Assembly: GCF_004295125.1 (NCBI RefSeq)
Contig: NZ_CP036170.1
Location: 437,501-501,500, forward strand
Length of the DNA: 64,000 nucleotides
From: [Clostridium] scindens ATCC 35704
GTDB lineage: Bacteria; Bacillota; Clostridia; Lachnospirales; Lachnospiraceae
Direction: 5' to 3'
Shown: in pieces, positions 48,799-59,191 of the stretch
Numbering within the stretch: the stretch's first letter is position 1
How the letters are laid out: each line of letters begins with the position of its first letter
Program-made: the position numbers and the translations under genes
Notes under the pieces: generated by a model
Database searches by the model: none
The model's input: only the letters and a program-made list of their open reading frames with translations
What the model was told of the DNA's origin: nothing

Positions 48799-50624
48799 AA
48801 TGTCTCTCTGCCTCCCTTAAATATGCCATAGCCAAAATGGTCGCACCGCAGGCAGCGGGATGCTTCCTGCTTTGCTTCCTTCTCGGTCATGCAGTTCTCT
48901 ACGCCCTCAAAGTCGCATACCCGCTCGCAGGCCTCACGTTCTGTAAGGTTAACCCTGCCACAAGGAGTACGGTCCTCCAGATGGGCTTCAGGGATCTCTA
49001 CATCACAGGAAATCTCATGATGGTAACCCAGATACTCATCGATGTTGGCTGCTACCACCTTCGCAGCCGCGATCGCCTTGATTACGGATGCCGGCCCGCT
49101 TGCGCAGTCTCCTCCGGCAAATACCCCTGGCATATTCTCGAACGCTCCCGAACTCTTCGTGACAATCTTGCCCCGTTCTACCGGAATTCCCGATTCCTCA
49201 AAATGGCGGGTCTCGATATTCTGTCCAATCGCAACGATCAGCACGTCGCACGGGATATAGACATCCTCCTCGCCAGTAGGCTTAATGCTTGCCCTTCCGT
49301 CGCGGATCGCGCTGACCATCTGCGGCGTTACATAGATGCCTTTTACATGGCCTTCTTCATTCACATCAATGGCTGCCGGTGCCTTTAGCGTCTGTAATTC
49401 AATGCCTTCTGCCACGGCACCGTCTATTTCCCCAGGAAGAGCCGTCATATCGGCAACCCTTCTACGATAGACGATGCTTACCTTCTTGGCTCCCAGCCGC
49501 TTTGCAGTACGGACTGCATCCATGGATACGTTGCCGCCCCCGATGACCGCAACCTCCTTGCCGGATAAGTCCATAATCTCATTCTTTCCTACATTCCTGA
49601 GGAACTGGACCGCTGACAGCACTCCATCGGCATCTTCCCCTTCCAGCCCCAATTTCTTGTCCGTGCTGGCGCCGATGGTGATCAGTACTGCGTCATACTG
49701 CTTGCGCAGTTCCTGGATGGTGATATCCTGGCCAATCTTAAGACCGTATTTTACCTGGACGCCCGTCTTCAGAATGCTGTTTACATCTTCCTCCAGCCGG
49801 TCTTTTGGAAGGCGGTAGTTCGGTATACCGTAGCGAAGCATTCCCCCTAGTTTTGGAAGCATCTCGTATACGGTTACCTGATGCCCCATCAGCTGAAGAT
49901 AATAGGCCGCGCTCAGTCCTCCCGGACCACCCCCGAGTACGGCTACCTTCTTGCCAGTGCTTTTCGCGCATGCCGGCGGATCCACTTCCCCTGCGAAATC
50001 CGCCGCCACTCTCTTCAGTCCCCGGATATTGATGGAATCGTCCACCATGTTCCGTCTGCATCTTGCCTCGCATGGATGCTCGCATATAAATCCGCATGTG
50101 GTAGGAAATGGATTGTCCTTGCGGATCAGCCGGATGGCATCCGCATACCGCCCTTCCCCGACCAGGGCCACATACCCCGGTATATCTACGTGCGCCGGAC
50201 ATAAGGATACGCATGGAACCGGCTGGTTATATGTACATGTGCAGCGTCCGTTCTTAATGTGCTCCACATAATCGTCCCGGTATCCGATCAGCCCCTTATA
50301 CACCATGTTAGCCGCCTCGTATCCTATGGCGCAGTCTGCCGACTCCATGATAGACAGGGCAGTCTGCTCCATGATATCCAGCGTCTCCATGGTTGCCTTT
50401 CCATCAAGAACGTCCTTGATGAAATGATTCAACTGCCCCAGGCCGATTCGGCATGGCACGCATTTGCCGCATGTCTGCGCATGGCATAACTCCAAAAATG
50501 CCCGCGACAGGTCCACCGGACAGAGTCCCGGAGGACTCGACTCAATTCTTCGCTCTAAATCCTTATATAGTCCTTCCATGACTATCTTGGCTCTTTTCGG
50601 CGAAGCAATCTCTAACCTACTCAT
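48792..50624 (-). CDS. NAD(P)H oxidoreductase: NuoF-C Fe-S domain plus GltD-like flavoprotein
   Basis: This 610-residue protein starts with a domain like the C-terminal Fe-S part of NuoF (CGKCVPCRIG near residue 52), without the FMN-binding part. A GltD-like region follows: Fe-S cysteines (CVSLCPAHVDIPGY and CGFICEHPCEARC), an FAD site (VAVLGGGPGGLSAAYYL), an NAD(P) site (VAVIGGGNVSMDA) and a final FAD segment (GVFAGGDCASGP). A further cysteine cluster near the end could hold another Fe-S centre. It probably links NAD(P)H to the hydrogenase encoded next. Electron bifurcation is possible but not shown. Confidence 0.88.
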   Translation of the reverse strand: MSRLEIASPKRAKIVMEGLYKDLERRIESSPPGLCPVDLSRAFLELCHAQTCGKCVPCRIGLGQLNHFIKDVLDGKATMETLDIMEQTALSIMESADCAIGYEAANMVYKGLIGYRDDYVEHIKNGRCTCTYNQPVPCVSLCPAHVDIPGYVALVGEGRYADAIRLIRKDNPFPTTCGFICEHPCEARCRRNMVDDSINIRGLKRVAADFAGEVDPPACAKSTGKKVAVLGGGPGGLSAAYYLQLMGHQVTVYEMLPKLGGMLRYGIPNYRLPKDRLEEDVNSILKTGVQVKYGLKIGQDITIQELRKQYDAVLITIGASTDKKLGLEGEDADGVLSAVQFLRNVGKNEIMDLSGKEVAVIGGGNVSMDAVRTAKRLGAKKVSIVYRRRVADMTALPGEIDGAVAEGIELQTLKAPAAIDVNEEGHVKGIYVTPQMVSAIRDGRASIKPTGEEDVYIPCDVLIVAIGQNIETRHFEESGIPVERGKIVTKSSGAFENMPGVFAGGDCASGPASVIKAIAAAKVVAANIDEYLGYHHEISCDVEIPEAHLEDRTPCGRVNLTEREACERVCDFEGVENCMTEKEAKQEASRCLRCDHFGYGIFKGGRETLW

Positions 50625-50674
50625 TGTAACATTCCCTTCTTCATTAGTTATTCTGCTATTGCAGTTAATTCTAT

Positions 50675-50703
50675 ATTATAGCACTCTGTTTTTTTTCTTG
50701 TAA
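50675..50703 (-). promoter_or_regulatory. Promoter of the hydrogenase operon
   Basis: On the minus strand TTACAA (50698-50703) and a perfect TATAAT (50675-50680) are separated by 17 bases, about 50 bases before the first start codon. No Rex-like site was seen here. Confidence 0.65.
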
Positions 50704-50755
50704 GTAGTTTTCCATAAGTAGATTATTTAACTTTCTGGTCATAATTTTAACGAAA

Positions 50756-50790
50756 ATGAGGGCAAAGGTTTCCCTCTGTCCTCATGCATT
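50756..50790 (-). terminator. Possible terminator of the efflux operon
   Basis: On the minus strand ATGAGG pairs with CCTCAT around an inner AGGG/CCT pairing, followed by TTTTCGTT, 11 bases after the stop of the small membrane protein gene. The stem is short, so the call is tentative. Confidence 0.45.
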
Positions 50791-50800
50791 TTTCCGTGCT

Positions 50801-51184
50801 TTACTCTTTTGACTGATACAGCCCCCACCAGTACAGAAGCGGTATGATATATCCAAAGACTGTGACAAATGTAAACGTGCCGTCAACGATAGTCATTATG
50901 GTGGATATAACCATCAGGCCTGTATAGATACCTGCCGTAATAACGGCGCCTTTATAGTTCTTTCCGCCTCTTCCAAAGAATCCCGCCAGGATGCAGCAGA
51001 TCGTGCTGATAAGCGATGTCGCGATATTCACAGGATTCATAGCAGCATCGATCAGGCTCTGGTCAATCAGTCCACTGACTTTTGACATGGTGGCATATCC
51101 GATGATGCTGAACACCAGCCCCAGTATTCCGAAGATAATCATCAATATGGATACCACTTTCAATAATTTGTTAGGTTTAAACAT
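50801..51184 (-). CDS. Small four-helix membrane protein
   Basis: This 127-residue protein has about four hydrophobic segments (around residues 8-28, 50-66, 78-98 and 103-120) and very short loops. No catalytic motif is visible and I do not recognise the family. It starts 24 bases after the MacB-like permease gene with a GGAGGAAG site and so ends the efflux operon. It may be an accessory subunit or be unrelated. Confidence 0.65.
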   Translation of the reverse strand: MFKPNKLLKVVSILMIIFGILGLVFSIIGYATMSKVSGLIDQSLIDAAMNPVNIATSLISTICCILAGFFGRGGKNYKGAVITAGIYTGLMVISTIMTIVDGTFTFVTVFGYIIPLLYWWGLYQSKE

Positions 51185-51207
51185 ACTCTCTTCCTCCTTG
51201 ATACTCT

Positions 51208-52443
<1,236 letters not shown>

Positions 52444-52447
52444 CCTA

Positions 52448-54112
52448 TCACTCCTTATCAGCCGTGTCGGCTTTCATGCCTGCGTCAGAGGCCTTCATTC
52501 CCTCTTTAATGCTGCCGGAAGTATCTGATACGACTTCGGTGCCTTCCTTTAAGCCTTTGACGATCTCCACCTTGCTGTTGGACGCTATGCCAAGTTCTAC
52601 AAACTGTTTCTTAACTGTCCCATTCTGTATAATATATACGAAATTCCCATCTGTAGAAGTGTTCACCACTTCGTTTGGCAGGCATACCACATTCTTTTTC
52701 TCGTCCACGGTTATGGCAACCTTGCCGCTGACGCCGATTACGATATCATCATCTGCATTATCGATGCGTATCTTCGCCCCGATCGTGGGATTTCCCTTTT
52801 CATTGGGCAGCGCGATCTTATCTACCGATACCAGAGTTCCCTTATAGGAGGACTTTCCAATCTTGATTGTCGCCTTGCTGCCGCTCACCAGATTATCAAA
52901 GTCATTGGCCGGCACTTCCAGAATTACATTCACGCTCTTGTTATCCACAAGTGTAAATAACTCCATTCCCTGAGCCGCCTCATTTCCTTCCAGCGCCTTC
53001 ACATCGGATATGATACCGTCAAACTCTGCCTTCAATCCCTCGCGTCCCTTTGCAAGCAGCTCCTCTGTCGTCAACTGGGCAAGTTCCGCCAGATTCTCCG
53101 TCGTCCTTAAGTTATTCAGCTGCGCGCCTGTAAGGCTGGTATCCGCAGGCACGCTGCGACTGTTTTCCATCTCTGCCAGGCTGGCTTTCAAGGAGTCCAG
53201 TTCCGCCTGTGCCTGGATCAGCGCCTCGCTCACGCCCCCGTCATCGGTAGAGCCGATGCTGTTATATTGCTGATCTAAGGCCCGGTACTTGGTTGACAGG
53301 TCTGCAATCTCATTGGTAAGTATATTGGCCTTATTCAGCGTATCTAAGTATCCAGGACTAGTACTGTCCATTCCATCCAGTTCCCGCTGAAGATTCTCCA
53401 ATTTCGCCTTTTTCGCGTCCTGGGCGTCCAGGTTCTTCTGCATCTCCCCCTTCAATTCCGCCGCTTTCTGGGCATTGGCTGCCGCAGCGCTTCCTGCGCT
53501 TTGCGCCGCCTGGGTAAGACTGTCTATATCCGCCTGCTTCTGTTGTATCTGAGCCTTAAGGCTCTGTATGCCCGCTTCCACCTGTGCCTGGGTCTGTGCC
53601 TGAGTCTGCGCTGCCCTGCCGCTCTGCTCGATCGCATCCTGGCTGCTGTACTTCGCGGATAGCGTATTCAGTTCCGACTGCTGGTTATCCCGTTCCAGAT
53701 TCGTCGTATCAAAGCTTACCAGAAGATCCCCTGCCTTCACCACCTGGCCTACCTTCACATTGCACTGGGCAATCGGGGCATTGACCGGGCAATAGAATAC
53801 CTTCTCCTTATCGCTGCCTACCGTTCCTGTGGTGTTATATACCTGTCTGACGTCTTCTCTTTCCGCCTTTACCGTCTCCATCTGGCCGCCTTTGTCGGCC
53901 TTCTGTCCGGATGCCATCGCTCCGGCGACTCCGATGACTGCCACAACGCCGATCACCGGTATGATGGCCCATGGCGGGAGTTTCTTCTTCTTTCCTGCCG
54001 GCGCTGCAATTGCCTCCAGCTCATCCAGAGAATCGAAGTCTTCCATATCTTCCAGGCCTGCTTTTGCCTGCATCTGTAATTCTTTATCTTCCTTCTTGCT
54101 CTTCTTAAACAT
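52448..54112 (-). CDS. MacA-like efflux adaptor subunit
   Basis: This 554-residue HlyD/MacA-type adaptor has an acidic cytoplasmic start, one membrane helix (about 46-68), a biotinyl-lipoyl-like half motif (VNAPIAQCNVKVGQVVKAGD), a long coiled-coil hairpin (about 140-320) rich in glutamine and alanine, and C-terminal beta-barrel domains ending near VKGLKEGTEVV. It would bridge the permease to the outside of the cell. It is longer than most MacA proteins because of the coiled coil. It overlaps the ATPase gene by 8 bases and ends 4 bases before the permease. Confidence 0.9.
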   Translation of the reverse strand: MFKKSKKEDKELQMQAKAGLEDMEDFDSLDELEAIAAPAGKKKKLPPWAIIPVIGVVAVIGVAGAMASGQKADKGGQMETVKAEREDVRQVYNTTGTVGSDKEKVFYCPVNAPIAQCNVKVGQVVKAGDLLVSFDTTNLERDNQQSELNTLSAKYSSQDAIEQSGRAAQTQAQTQAQVEAGIQSLKAQIQQKQADIDSLTQAAQSAGSAAAANAQKAAELKGEMQKNLDAQDAKKAKLENLQRELDGMDSTSPGYLDTLNKANILTNEIADLSTKYRALDQQYNSIGSTDDGGVSEALIQAQAELDSLKASLAEMENSRSVPADTSLTGAQLNNLRTTENLAELAQLTTEELLAKGREGLKAEFDGIISDVKALEGNEAAQGMELFTLVDNKSVNVILEVPANDFDNLVSGSKATIKIGKSSYKGTLVSVDKIALPNEKGNPTIGAKIRIDNADDDIVIGVSGKVAITVDEKKNVVCLPNEVVNTSTDGNFVYIIQNGTVKKQFVELGIASNSKVEIVKGLKEGTEVVSDTSGSIKEGMKASDAGMKADTADKE

Positions 54113-54884
54113 CCGCTTCTTCCCCCTTGCTTGTCATAGCCTCTCCTGTCAGATCCTTGCCCGCCAGATTCCTGCCGGTATCGTCATCGCTGGTATAATC
54201 CTCGTTGATATAGTCTTCCACAATCTGTCCATCCTCCAGCCTTACGACCCTTCTGGACTGGGCGGCTATGTCCGGGTCATGGGTGATGACGATCACCGTC
54301 TTGCCTGCTTTATGCAGCCCTTTCAATATCTGGATAATCTCGGCAGTAGAATGAGAGTCCAGATTGCCGGTAGGCTCATCTGCCAGAATCACCGGTGGCC
54401 TGGCCGCTATTGCCCTGGCCACCGCAACTCTTTGCTGCTGGCCCCCGGACATCTGGGACGGCCTGTGCTTCATTCTCTTTTCAAGCCCTACCATACAGAG
54501 CGCCTTCTTGGATACCAGCCTTCTTGTCTTCCTGTCTATTCCTCTGTATATCAGCGGGAGTTCCACATTCCCGATCGCATCCAGATTCTGTATCAGGTTA
54601 AATCCCTGGAAGATAAATCCAATCGTCCGGTTCCGGATCTCCGAGAGTTCATTGTCCGTCATTGACAGGACATCCTTTCCATCCAGATAGTATTTCCCTG
54701 CCGTAGGAATATCAAGACACCCCAGCATATTCATCAGGGTAGACTTGCCAGAGCCCGAGTGTCCGATAATTGCCACAAATTCGCCCTCGCAGATGGTAAG
54801 GCTCACGCCGTCAAGTGCGCGGACTTCATCCTCTCCCGGATTATAAATCTTATACATATCCCTAATCCGAATCAATTCTTTCAT
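54105..54884 (-). CDS. MacB/LolD-type ABC transporter ATPase
   Basis: This 259-residue ATPase of the MacB/LolD group has Walker [10 protein letters not shown] near 40-48, signature [13 protein letters not shown] and Walker [15 protein letters not shown] charged tail of about 30 residues follows the domain. It is the first gene of a four-gene operon with the adaptor, permease and a small membrane protein, transcribed from a promoter at 54934-54961. Confidence 0.94.
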   Translation of the reverse strand: MKELIRIRDMYKIYNPGEDEVRALDGVSLTICEGEFVAIIGHSGSGKSTLMNMLGCLDIPTAGKYYLDGKDVLSMTDNELSEIRNRTIGFIFQGFNLIQNLDAIGNVELPLIYRGIDRKTRRLVSKKALCMVGLEKRMKHRPSQMSGGQQQRVAVARAIAARPPVILADEPTGNLDSHSTAEIIQILKGLHKAGKTVIVITHDPDIAAQSRRVVRLEDGQIVEDYINEDYTSDDDTGRNLAGKDLTGEAMTSKGEEADV

Positions 54885-54917
54885 AATTTTTCCTCATCTA
54901 CGCTTCCGCTGTTCTAA

Positions 54918-54929
54918 TGTATTAATACA
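54918..54929. promoter_or_regulatory. Palindrome near the efflux operon start site
   Basis: TGTATTAATACA is a perfect 12-base palindrome placed just downstream of the -10 box, a common place for a repressor site. The regulator is unknown. Confidence 0.4.
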
Positions 54930-54933
54930 ATTA

Positions 54934-54961
54934 ATTATACACAATATAGAAAATATTTCAA
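54934..54961 (-). promoter_or_regulatory. Promoter of the MacAB-like operon
   Basis: On the minus strand TTGAAA (54956-54961) and a perfect TATAAT (54934-54939) are 16 bases apart, about 50 bases before the ATPase start. Confidence 0.72.
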
Positions 54962-54978
54962 GAATAAAACAAAAAAAT

Positions 54979-55010
54979 TAAAAAACGCACCCTGATTTCT
55001 CAGGATGCGC
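54979..55010 (-). terminator. Terminator of the ribosomal protein operon
   Basis: On the minus strand CGCATCCTGA pairs with TCAGGGTGCG (one G-U) around a GAAA-type loop and is followed by six T, 19 bases after the rplQ stop. Confidence 0.92.
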
Positions 55011-55028
55011 AATATTTTATACCTGCGA

Positions 55029-55565
55029 TTATACAAGTTCCAAAAGAACTTCCATTGCTGCATCGCCTTTACGCTGGCCAATCTTAACGATTCTTGTGTA
55101 ACCACCTTTACGGCTCTCATACTTTGGAGCGATCTCATCAAAGAGTTTTGCAACAAGGTCAACTTCCTTGGTGTTCTTCTTCCTTCCAGCTGGCGTTGCC
55201 GGAACGTCTTTTACCGGGTAAAGAACCTTCAGCATCTGACGACGTGCATGAAGCCTGCTTGGAAGATCCTTCTTGATCTTCTTGTCAACTTCATCGTATA
55301 CGGTAACTTTCTTGCCGTCTACAACTTCTTTGACTCTCTTGCCGTCTTTGTCCTTACGGGCAACTTTTGCCTTTACGGTAACTTCTTCGAAGTTATCCTT
55401 TTCTTTTACAGCTAATGCAATAAGGCCTTCTGCAATCTTGCGTACTTCTTTTGCCTTTGCCTCTGTGGTAACGATTCTGCCATTGTTGATCAGCGCTGTT
55501 ACCTGGTTTCTAAGTAATGCTTTTCTCTGGCTTGAAGTTCTGCCGAGTTTTCTATATCCTGCCAT
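55029..55565 (-). CDS. rplQ: 50S ribosomal protein L17
   Basis: L17 binds domain III of 23S rRNA near the exit tunnel. The 178-residue protein starts [20 protein letters not shown] as usual. It is about 55 residues longer than the common form: after [15 protein letters not shown] a lysine-rich insertion (about residues 63-115) separates the two conserved halves, and the C-terminus [20 protein letters not shown] is normal. Such insertions are common in Lachnospiraceae. It is the last gene of the spc-alpha ribosomal operon, with a strong terminator. Confidence 0.97.
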   Translation of the reverse strand: MAGYRKLGRTSSQRKALLRNQVTALINNGRIVTTEAKAKEVRKIAEGLIALAVKEKDNFEEVTVKAKVARKDKDGKRVKEVVDGKKVTVYDEVDKKIKKDLPSRLHARRQMLKVLYPVKDVPATPAGRKKNTKEVDLVAKLFDEIAPKYESRKGGYTRIVKIGQRKGDAAMEVLLELV

Positions 55566-55676
55566 TTTCTAATCCTCCATTAATTAACACTTGGTTATGC
55601 TTCATCGGGCTTACTAGCCAAATGCTCCGCCGCGCTCTTTGGGCTTACCGGCGGAAATTGTCTGTTTAGTTGTATC

Positions 55677-56636
55677 CTATTCTTCGCCATGACTCAGGCT
55701 TAAGCCTAACTCATCTAATTTTGCAAGTACTTCTTCCAGAGACTTGCGTCCCAGGTTACGTACCTTCATCATATCTTCCGGAGTCCTGTTTGTCAGTTCC
55801 TCTACGGTATTGATTCCTGCTCTCTTCAGGCAGTTGTAAGAACGAACAGATAACTCTAATTCGTCGATGCTCATCTCAAGCACTTTTTCTTTCTCGTCAT
55901 CTTCCTTCTCAATCATGACTTCGGCGGCCTGAGCCACTTCAGACAGATCGATGAAAAGTTTCAGATGCTCGCTCAATACCTTTGCCGCAAGACTGACTGC
56001 CTCGTCCGGAAGCAGTGTGCCGTTGGTATATACGTCTAATGTCAATTTGTCAAAGTCTGTAATCTGTCCAACACGTGTGTTCTCAACCGTCAGGTTAACA
56101 CGTTCCACTGGGGTGTAGATAGAATCAATCGGAATTACGGCGATTGGTAATTCGTCGTTTTTATTCTTGTCAGCGCTAACATATCCCCTGCCTCTTGTAA
56201 TGGTAAGTTCCATGTAGAGCTTGCTGTCTGCCCCGCCATTCAATGTTGCGATAACTGTCTCAGGATTCATGATTTCGATATCCTGGTCAACCTGGATATC
56301 GGCTGCGGTAACCACGCCTTCTCCTTCGAACTCGATATAGGCTGTCTTCGGCTCATCTGTCTCAGATGTGTTCTTGATAGCCAGTGACTTCAAGTTCATG
56401 ATAATCTCAGTAACATCTTCCTTAACACCCGGAATCGAACTGAACTCGTGAAGAACGCCGTCAATCTTCACCTGGCTGATAGCTGCGCCCGGCAGTGAAG
56501 ATAGCATGATTCTTCTAAGAGAGTTTCCTAACGTTGTACCGTAACCCCTCTCAAGAGGTTCTACAACAAATCTTCCATACTTTTTATCTTCTGAAATCTC
56601 AGTTATTTCAATATTGGGTTTATTAAAATCAAACAC
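55677..56636 (-). CDS. rpoA: RNA polymerase subunit alpha
   Basis: The alpha subunit assembles RNA polymerase and contacts upstream DNA and activators. This 319-residue protein has the N-terminal assembly domain ([20 protein letters not shown]), an acidic linker near 240, and the C-terminal domain with [19 protein letters not shown] and [14 protein letters not shown]. The start is the GTG at 56636, 8 bases after AGGAGG, giving [11 protein letters not shown]; the GTG at 56645 lies inside the ribosome binding site and is rejected. It lies in the order rpsD-rpoA-rplQ. Confidence 0.97.
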   Translation of the reverse strand: MFDFNKPNIEITEISEDKKYGRFVVEPLERGYGTTLGNSLRRIMLSSLPGAAISQVKIDGVLHEFSSIPGVKEDVTEIIMNLKSLAIKNTSETDEPKTAYIEFEGEGVVTAADIQVDQDIEIMNPETVIATLNGGADSKLYMELTITRGRGYVSADKNKNDELPIAVIPIDSIYTPVERVNLTVENTRVGQITDFDKLTLDVYTNGTLLPDEAVSLAAKVLSEHLKLFIDLSEVAQAAEVMIEKEDDEKEKVLEMSIDELELSVRSYNCLKRAGINTVEELTNRTPEDMMKVRNLGRKSLEEVLAKLDELGLSLSHGEE

Positions 56637-56666
56637 TAAGTCCACCTCCTGTGGTGTTACGGGTTA

Positions 56667-57260
56667 TTATTTAGAATATAATTCGACGATTAACATCTCA
56701 TCTACAGGAACATCGATCGCTTCACGCTTTGGAAGTTCTTTTACTGTTCCCTTAAGGTTCTCGAGATCCGCCTCAAGCCAATCCGGAACCAGACGTCCGC
56801 CTGTAACCTCTACGATTTCTTTATATCTTGGAGAACTTTTGTGTTTTTCTTTGATTTCGATAACATCGCCTGCCTTAATCAGGTATGAAGGGATGTTGAT
56901 CTGCTTGCCATTCACAAGAATGTGCTTGTGGTCAACGATCTGTCTTGCCTCGCGTCTTGTTCTTGCAAGCCCTAAACGAAATACTACGTTATCCAGTCTG
57001 GACTCAAGCAGAACCATCAGGTTCTCGCCTGTCATGCCGCTCATGTGGGAAGCCTTCTTGAAGTAGTTTCTGAAAGGCTTCTCTAATACGCCATAGATGA
57101 ATTTTGCTTTCTGCTTCTCGCGGAGCTGAAGTCCATACTCGCTCATCTTTCTATTGGATCTCTTTAACTGTCTGTTAGATTTTTTGTCAATTCCCAAGTA
57201 TACAGGATCCATTCCAAGGGATCTGCATCTTTTAAGAACCGGAACTCTATTTACTGCCAT
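56667..57260 (-). CDS. rpsD: 30S ribosomal protein S4
   Basis: S4 is a primary assembly protein of the 30S subunit, binding the 5' domain of 16S rRNA, and often regulates its own operon. The 197-residue protein carries the S4 RNA-binding domain ([20 protein letters not shown] and [14 protein letters not shown]). The N-terminus lacks zinc cysteines, apart from one in LKRCRSLG, so it is mostly the C-minus form. It lies between rpsK and rpoA, as in most Firmicutes where rpsD stays in the alpha operon. Confidence 0.97.
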   Translation of the reverse strand: MAVNRVPVLKRCRSLGMDPVYLGIDKKSNRQLKRSNRKMSEYGLQLREKQKAKFIYGVLEKPFRNYFKKASHMSGMTGENLMVLLESRLDNVVFRLGLARTRREARQIVDHKHILVNGKQINIPSYLIKAGDVIEIKEKHKSSPRYKEIVEVTGGRLVPDWLEADLENLKGTVKELPKREAIDVPVDEMLIVELYSK

Positions 57261-57327
57261 GTTTTTGCTTTCCTCCTATTTCAATTCGGATAAATACAAT
57301 CCGTCAACGTTGTTACAATCAGATCAA

Positions 57328-57723
57328 TTAGACTCTTCTGCGCTTCGGCGGACGGCAGCCATTGTGTGGTACCGGAGTAACGTCCTTGATGCTTGTTACG
57401 TCGATTCCGCATGCCTGAAGGGCACGGATTGCTGCTTCTCTACCTGAACCTGGTCCTTTAACCATAACGTCAACTGATTTCAAACCATGTACTAATGCTG
57501 CCTTGGCTGCTGTCTCCGCTGCCATCTGTGCTGCATAAGGGGTAGATTTCCTTGAACCTCTAAATCCCAGACCTCCTGCACTTGCCCATGAAAGAGCATT
57601 TCCCTGTGCATCTGTTAATGTAACGATCGTGTTATTAAAAGATGACTGGATGTGTGCTTGTCCGCGTTCAACGTTTTTCTTGACACGTTTTTTTGTCACT
57701 TTCTTTGTAACTTTCTTTGCCAT
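57328..57723 (-). CDS. rpsK: 30S ribosomal protein S11
   Basis: S11 forms part of the 30S platform. The 131-residue protein has a lysine-rich start ([16 protein letters not shown]), then [20 protein letters not shown] and the strongly conserved C-terminus [21 protein letters not shown]. Length and order are normal. Confidence 0.98.
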   Translation of the reverse strand: MAKKVTKKVTKKRVKKNVERGQAHIQSSFNNTIVTLTDAQGNALSWASAGGLGFRGSRKSTPYAAQMAAETAAKAALVHGLKSVDVMVKGPGSGREAAIRALQACGIDVTSIKDVTPVPHNGCRPPKRRRV

Positions 57724-57756
57724 AATAAAACTAACCTACTCTTTCCTTTTTATTGT

Positions 57757-58125
57757 TTATTTCTTTTTGTTTGCTACTGTTCTCTTAGGACCTTTTCTTG
57801 TTCTTGCATTCGTCTTAGTCTTCTGACCACGAACCGGAAGTCCTTTTCTGTGACGGATTCCTCTATAGCATCCGATTTCCTGTAATCTCTTGATGTTCAT
57901 AGCGATCTCTCTTCTGAGATCACCTTCTACCGTCTGAGTCTCATCAATTACCGCGCTGATTTTCTTTACATCTTCATCTGTAAGATCTCTGCAGCGAATA
58001 TCAGGATTAACTCCTGCCTCTGTCAAAATACGGGTTGCGCTTGTTCTGCCAATTCCATAAATATAAGTTAATCCGATTTCAACACGTTTGTCTCTTGGTA
58101 AGTCTACACCTGCAATACGAGCCAT
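57757..58125 (-). CDS. rpsM: 30S ribosomal protein S13
   Basis: S13 sits in the head of the 30S subunit and contacts the 50S subunit and P-site tRNA. The 122-residue protein starts [20 protein letters not shown] and ends in the basic [17 protein letters not shown]-type tail. I chose the ATG at 58125 with GGAGG upstream; a start at 58140 would lie inside that site. The 308-base region before it is unusually structured. Confidence 0.98.
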   Translation of the reverse strand: MARIAGVDLPRDKRVEIGLTYIYGIGRTSATRILTEAGVNPDIRCRDLTDEDVKKISAVIDETQTVEGDLRREIAMNIKRLQEIGCYRGIRHRKGLPVRGQKTKTNARTRKGPKRTVANKKK

Positions 58126-58433
58126 GTGATTTTCCTCCACTTTCTGTTTTCTTAGTTGTTGCGCTCAGACGCGCCGCGTAAGATTCGCGCACGTCTTAAA
58201 AGTTTACATATCGTCTTTAATAGGGGCTTGCGCTTTGCTCGCCCAGGTACGTTTCGGTATCCGTACCCTTTCCGGCCACCGTATATCCATAGATACCCGG
58301 TAATGACGGGCCGGCATTATAAGCAATATACGAGGAGTATCACCGGCTAAAGGTGTTTCCTTGTATATTTCAAATAGTCTACACGCTTCCTGGCGTGTCT
58401 ACTATCAGCCGCCTAAATAATGTTCGCACAAAC
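58126..58433. other. Structured leader region between rpmJ and rpsM
   Basis: There is no gene in this 308-base gap, which is long for a ribosomal operon. On the minus strand it can form several successive hairpins: 58375-58404 (ACACGC/GCGTGT core), 58326-58368 (ATATAC/GTATAT with inner CACC/GGTG), 58272-58314 (CCGGCC/GGCCGG), 58246-58267 (GGTACG/CGTACC), 58224-58244 (GGGC/GCCC) and 58167-58196 just before the rpsM ribosome binding site. No T tract follows the last one. It may be a regulatory leader for rpsM-rpsK-rpsD or an unrecognised RNA. Confidence 0.6.
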
Positions 58434-58547
58434 TTAGCCCTGACGCTGTTTATGCTTTGGATTTTCGCAGATTATACGAACGCTTCCTTTTCTCTTAATT
58501 ACTTTGCATTTTTCGCAAATTGGTTTTACTGATGATCTAACCTTCAC
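58434..58547 (-). CDS. rpmJ: 50S ribosomal protein L36
   Basis: L36 is a 37-residue zinc-binding protein of the 50S subunit. I read it directly: GTG start at 58547 with GGAGG 7 bases upstream, product beginning [20 protein letters not shown] and ending KHKQRQG. The zinc ligands are the cysteines of CEKC, the later C and the H near the end (C-C-C-H form). It lies between infA and rpsM, as usual, and is easily missed because of its GTG start and small size. Confidence 0.97.
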   Translation of the reverse strand: MKVRSSVKPICEKCKVIKRKGSVRIICENPKHKQRQG

Positions 58548-58648
58548 GTCAAATCCTCCTTTCATCCATTGCTCTGCCTTATAGTTCCACGCTTTCCAGG
58601 TCACTAAAAGTGCAACAAAAGTAAAAGCACCCAGAAACGCGCTTATAT

Positions 58649-58678
58649 ATTATAGCACTCTTGCTCAAGCAAAGTCAA
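58649..58678 (-). promoter_or_regulatory. Internal promoter for rpmJ and the alpha operon
   Basis: On the minus strand TTGACT (58673-58678) and a perfect TATAAT (58649-58654) are 18 bases apart, directly after infA. It would start a transcript about 95 bases before rpmJ and allow separate control of rpmJ-rpsM-rpsK-rpsD-rpoA-rplQ. Confidence 0.75.
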
Positions 58679-58691
58679 TAGATAATTTCCA

Positions 58692-58910
58692 TTATTTATC
58701 TCTCCAGATAATCCTTCCCTTGGAAAGGTCATATGGGGATAATTCCAATGTAACTTTATCTCCCGGCAATATCTTGATGAAGTTCATACGCAGTTTGCCG
58801 CTGATATGAGCCAGCACCTGGTGGCCGTTCTCCAGTTCCACCTGGAACATCGCGTTTGGTAATTTTTCTACTACAGTTCCTTCGATTTCAATTACGTCAG
58901 CTTTTGACAT
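58692..58910 (-). CDS. infA: Translation initiation factor IF-1
   Basis: IF-1 occupies the A site of the 30S subunit during initiation. The 72-residue S1-like (OB-fold) protein starts [20 protein letters not shown] and includes the conserved [17 protein letters not shown]. Length and position between the KOW protein and rpmJ are normal. Confidence 0.98.
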   Translation of the reverse strand: MSKADVIEIEGTVVEKLPNAMFQVELENGHQVLAHISGKLRMNFIKILPGDKVTLELSPYDLSKGRIIWRDK

Positions 58911-58923
58911 ATCCTAAATCCTC

Positions 58924-59175
58924 CTATCTCTCTTCTTCCTTACTAAATTCTTTAAGTATCCGTTTAATTGCTACATCATCACAAGCGGCGACATCCTGCT
59001 TCCTGCATATAGCCTGGACATGCTTTTTCTTCTTCTTTTTCAGATGTCCCAGGGTTCTAATTCTGCCATCCGCTAAATATACATATGTCTCATCGACGTC
59101 TATTATAACGTAAACCTTTCCTGCGTCATGACCCGCTTTTGATTTTGCCAGCATTCCTATTTCGTATCTGTCCAT
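58924..59175 (-). CDS. KOW-domain RNA-binding protein (L14e-like)
   Basis: This 83-residue protein has an N-terminal KOW motif (GMLAKSKAGHDAGKVYVIIDV) resembling archaeal/eukaryotic L14e and L6e domains, followed by a run of six lysines and a basic C-terminus. It sits between map and infA in most Clostridia, so a role in ribosome assembly or translation is likely but not established. Confidence 0.88.
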   Translation of the reverse strand: MDRYEIGMLAKSKAGHDAGKVYVIIDVDETYVYLADGRIRTLGHLKKKKKKHVQAICRKQDVAACDDVAIKRILKEFSKEEER

Positions 59176-59191
59176 CCTGCGTCCTCTTAAA

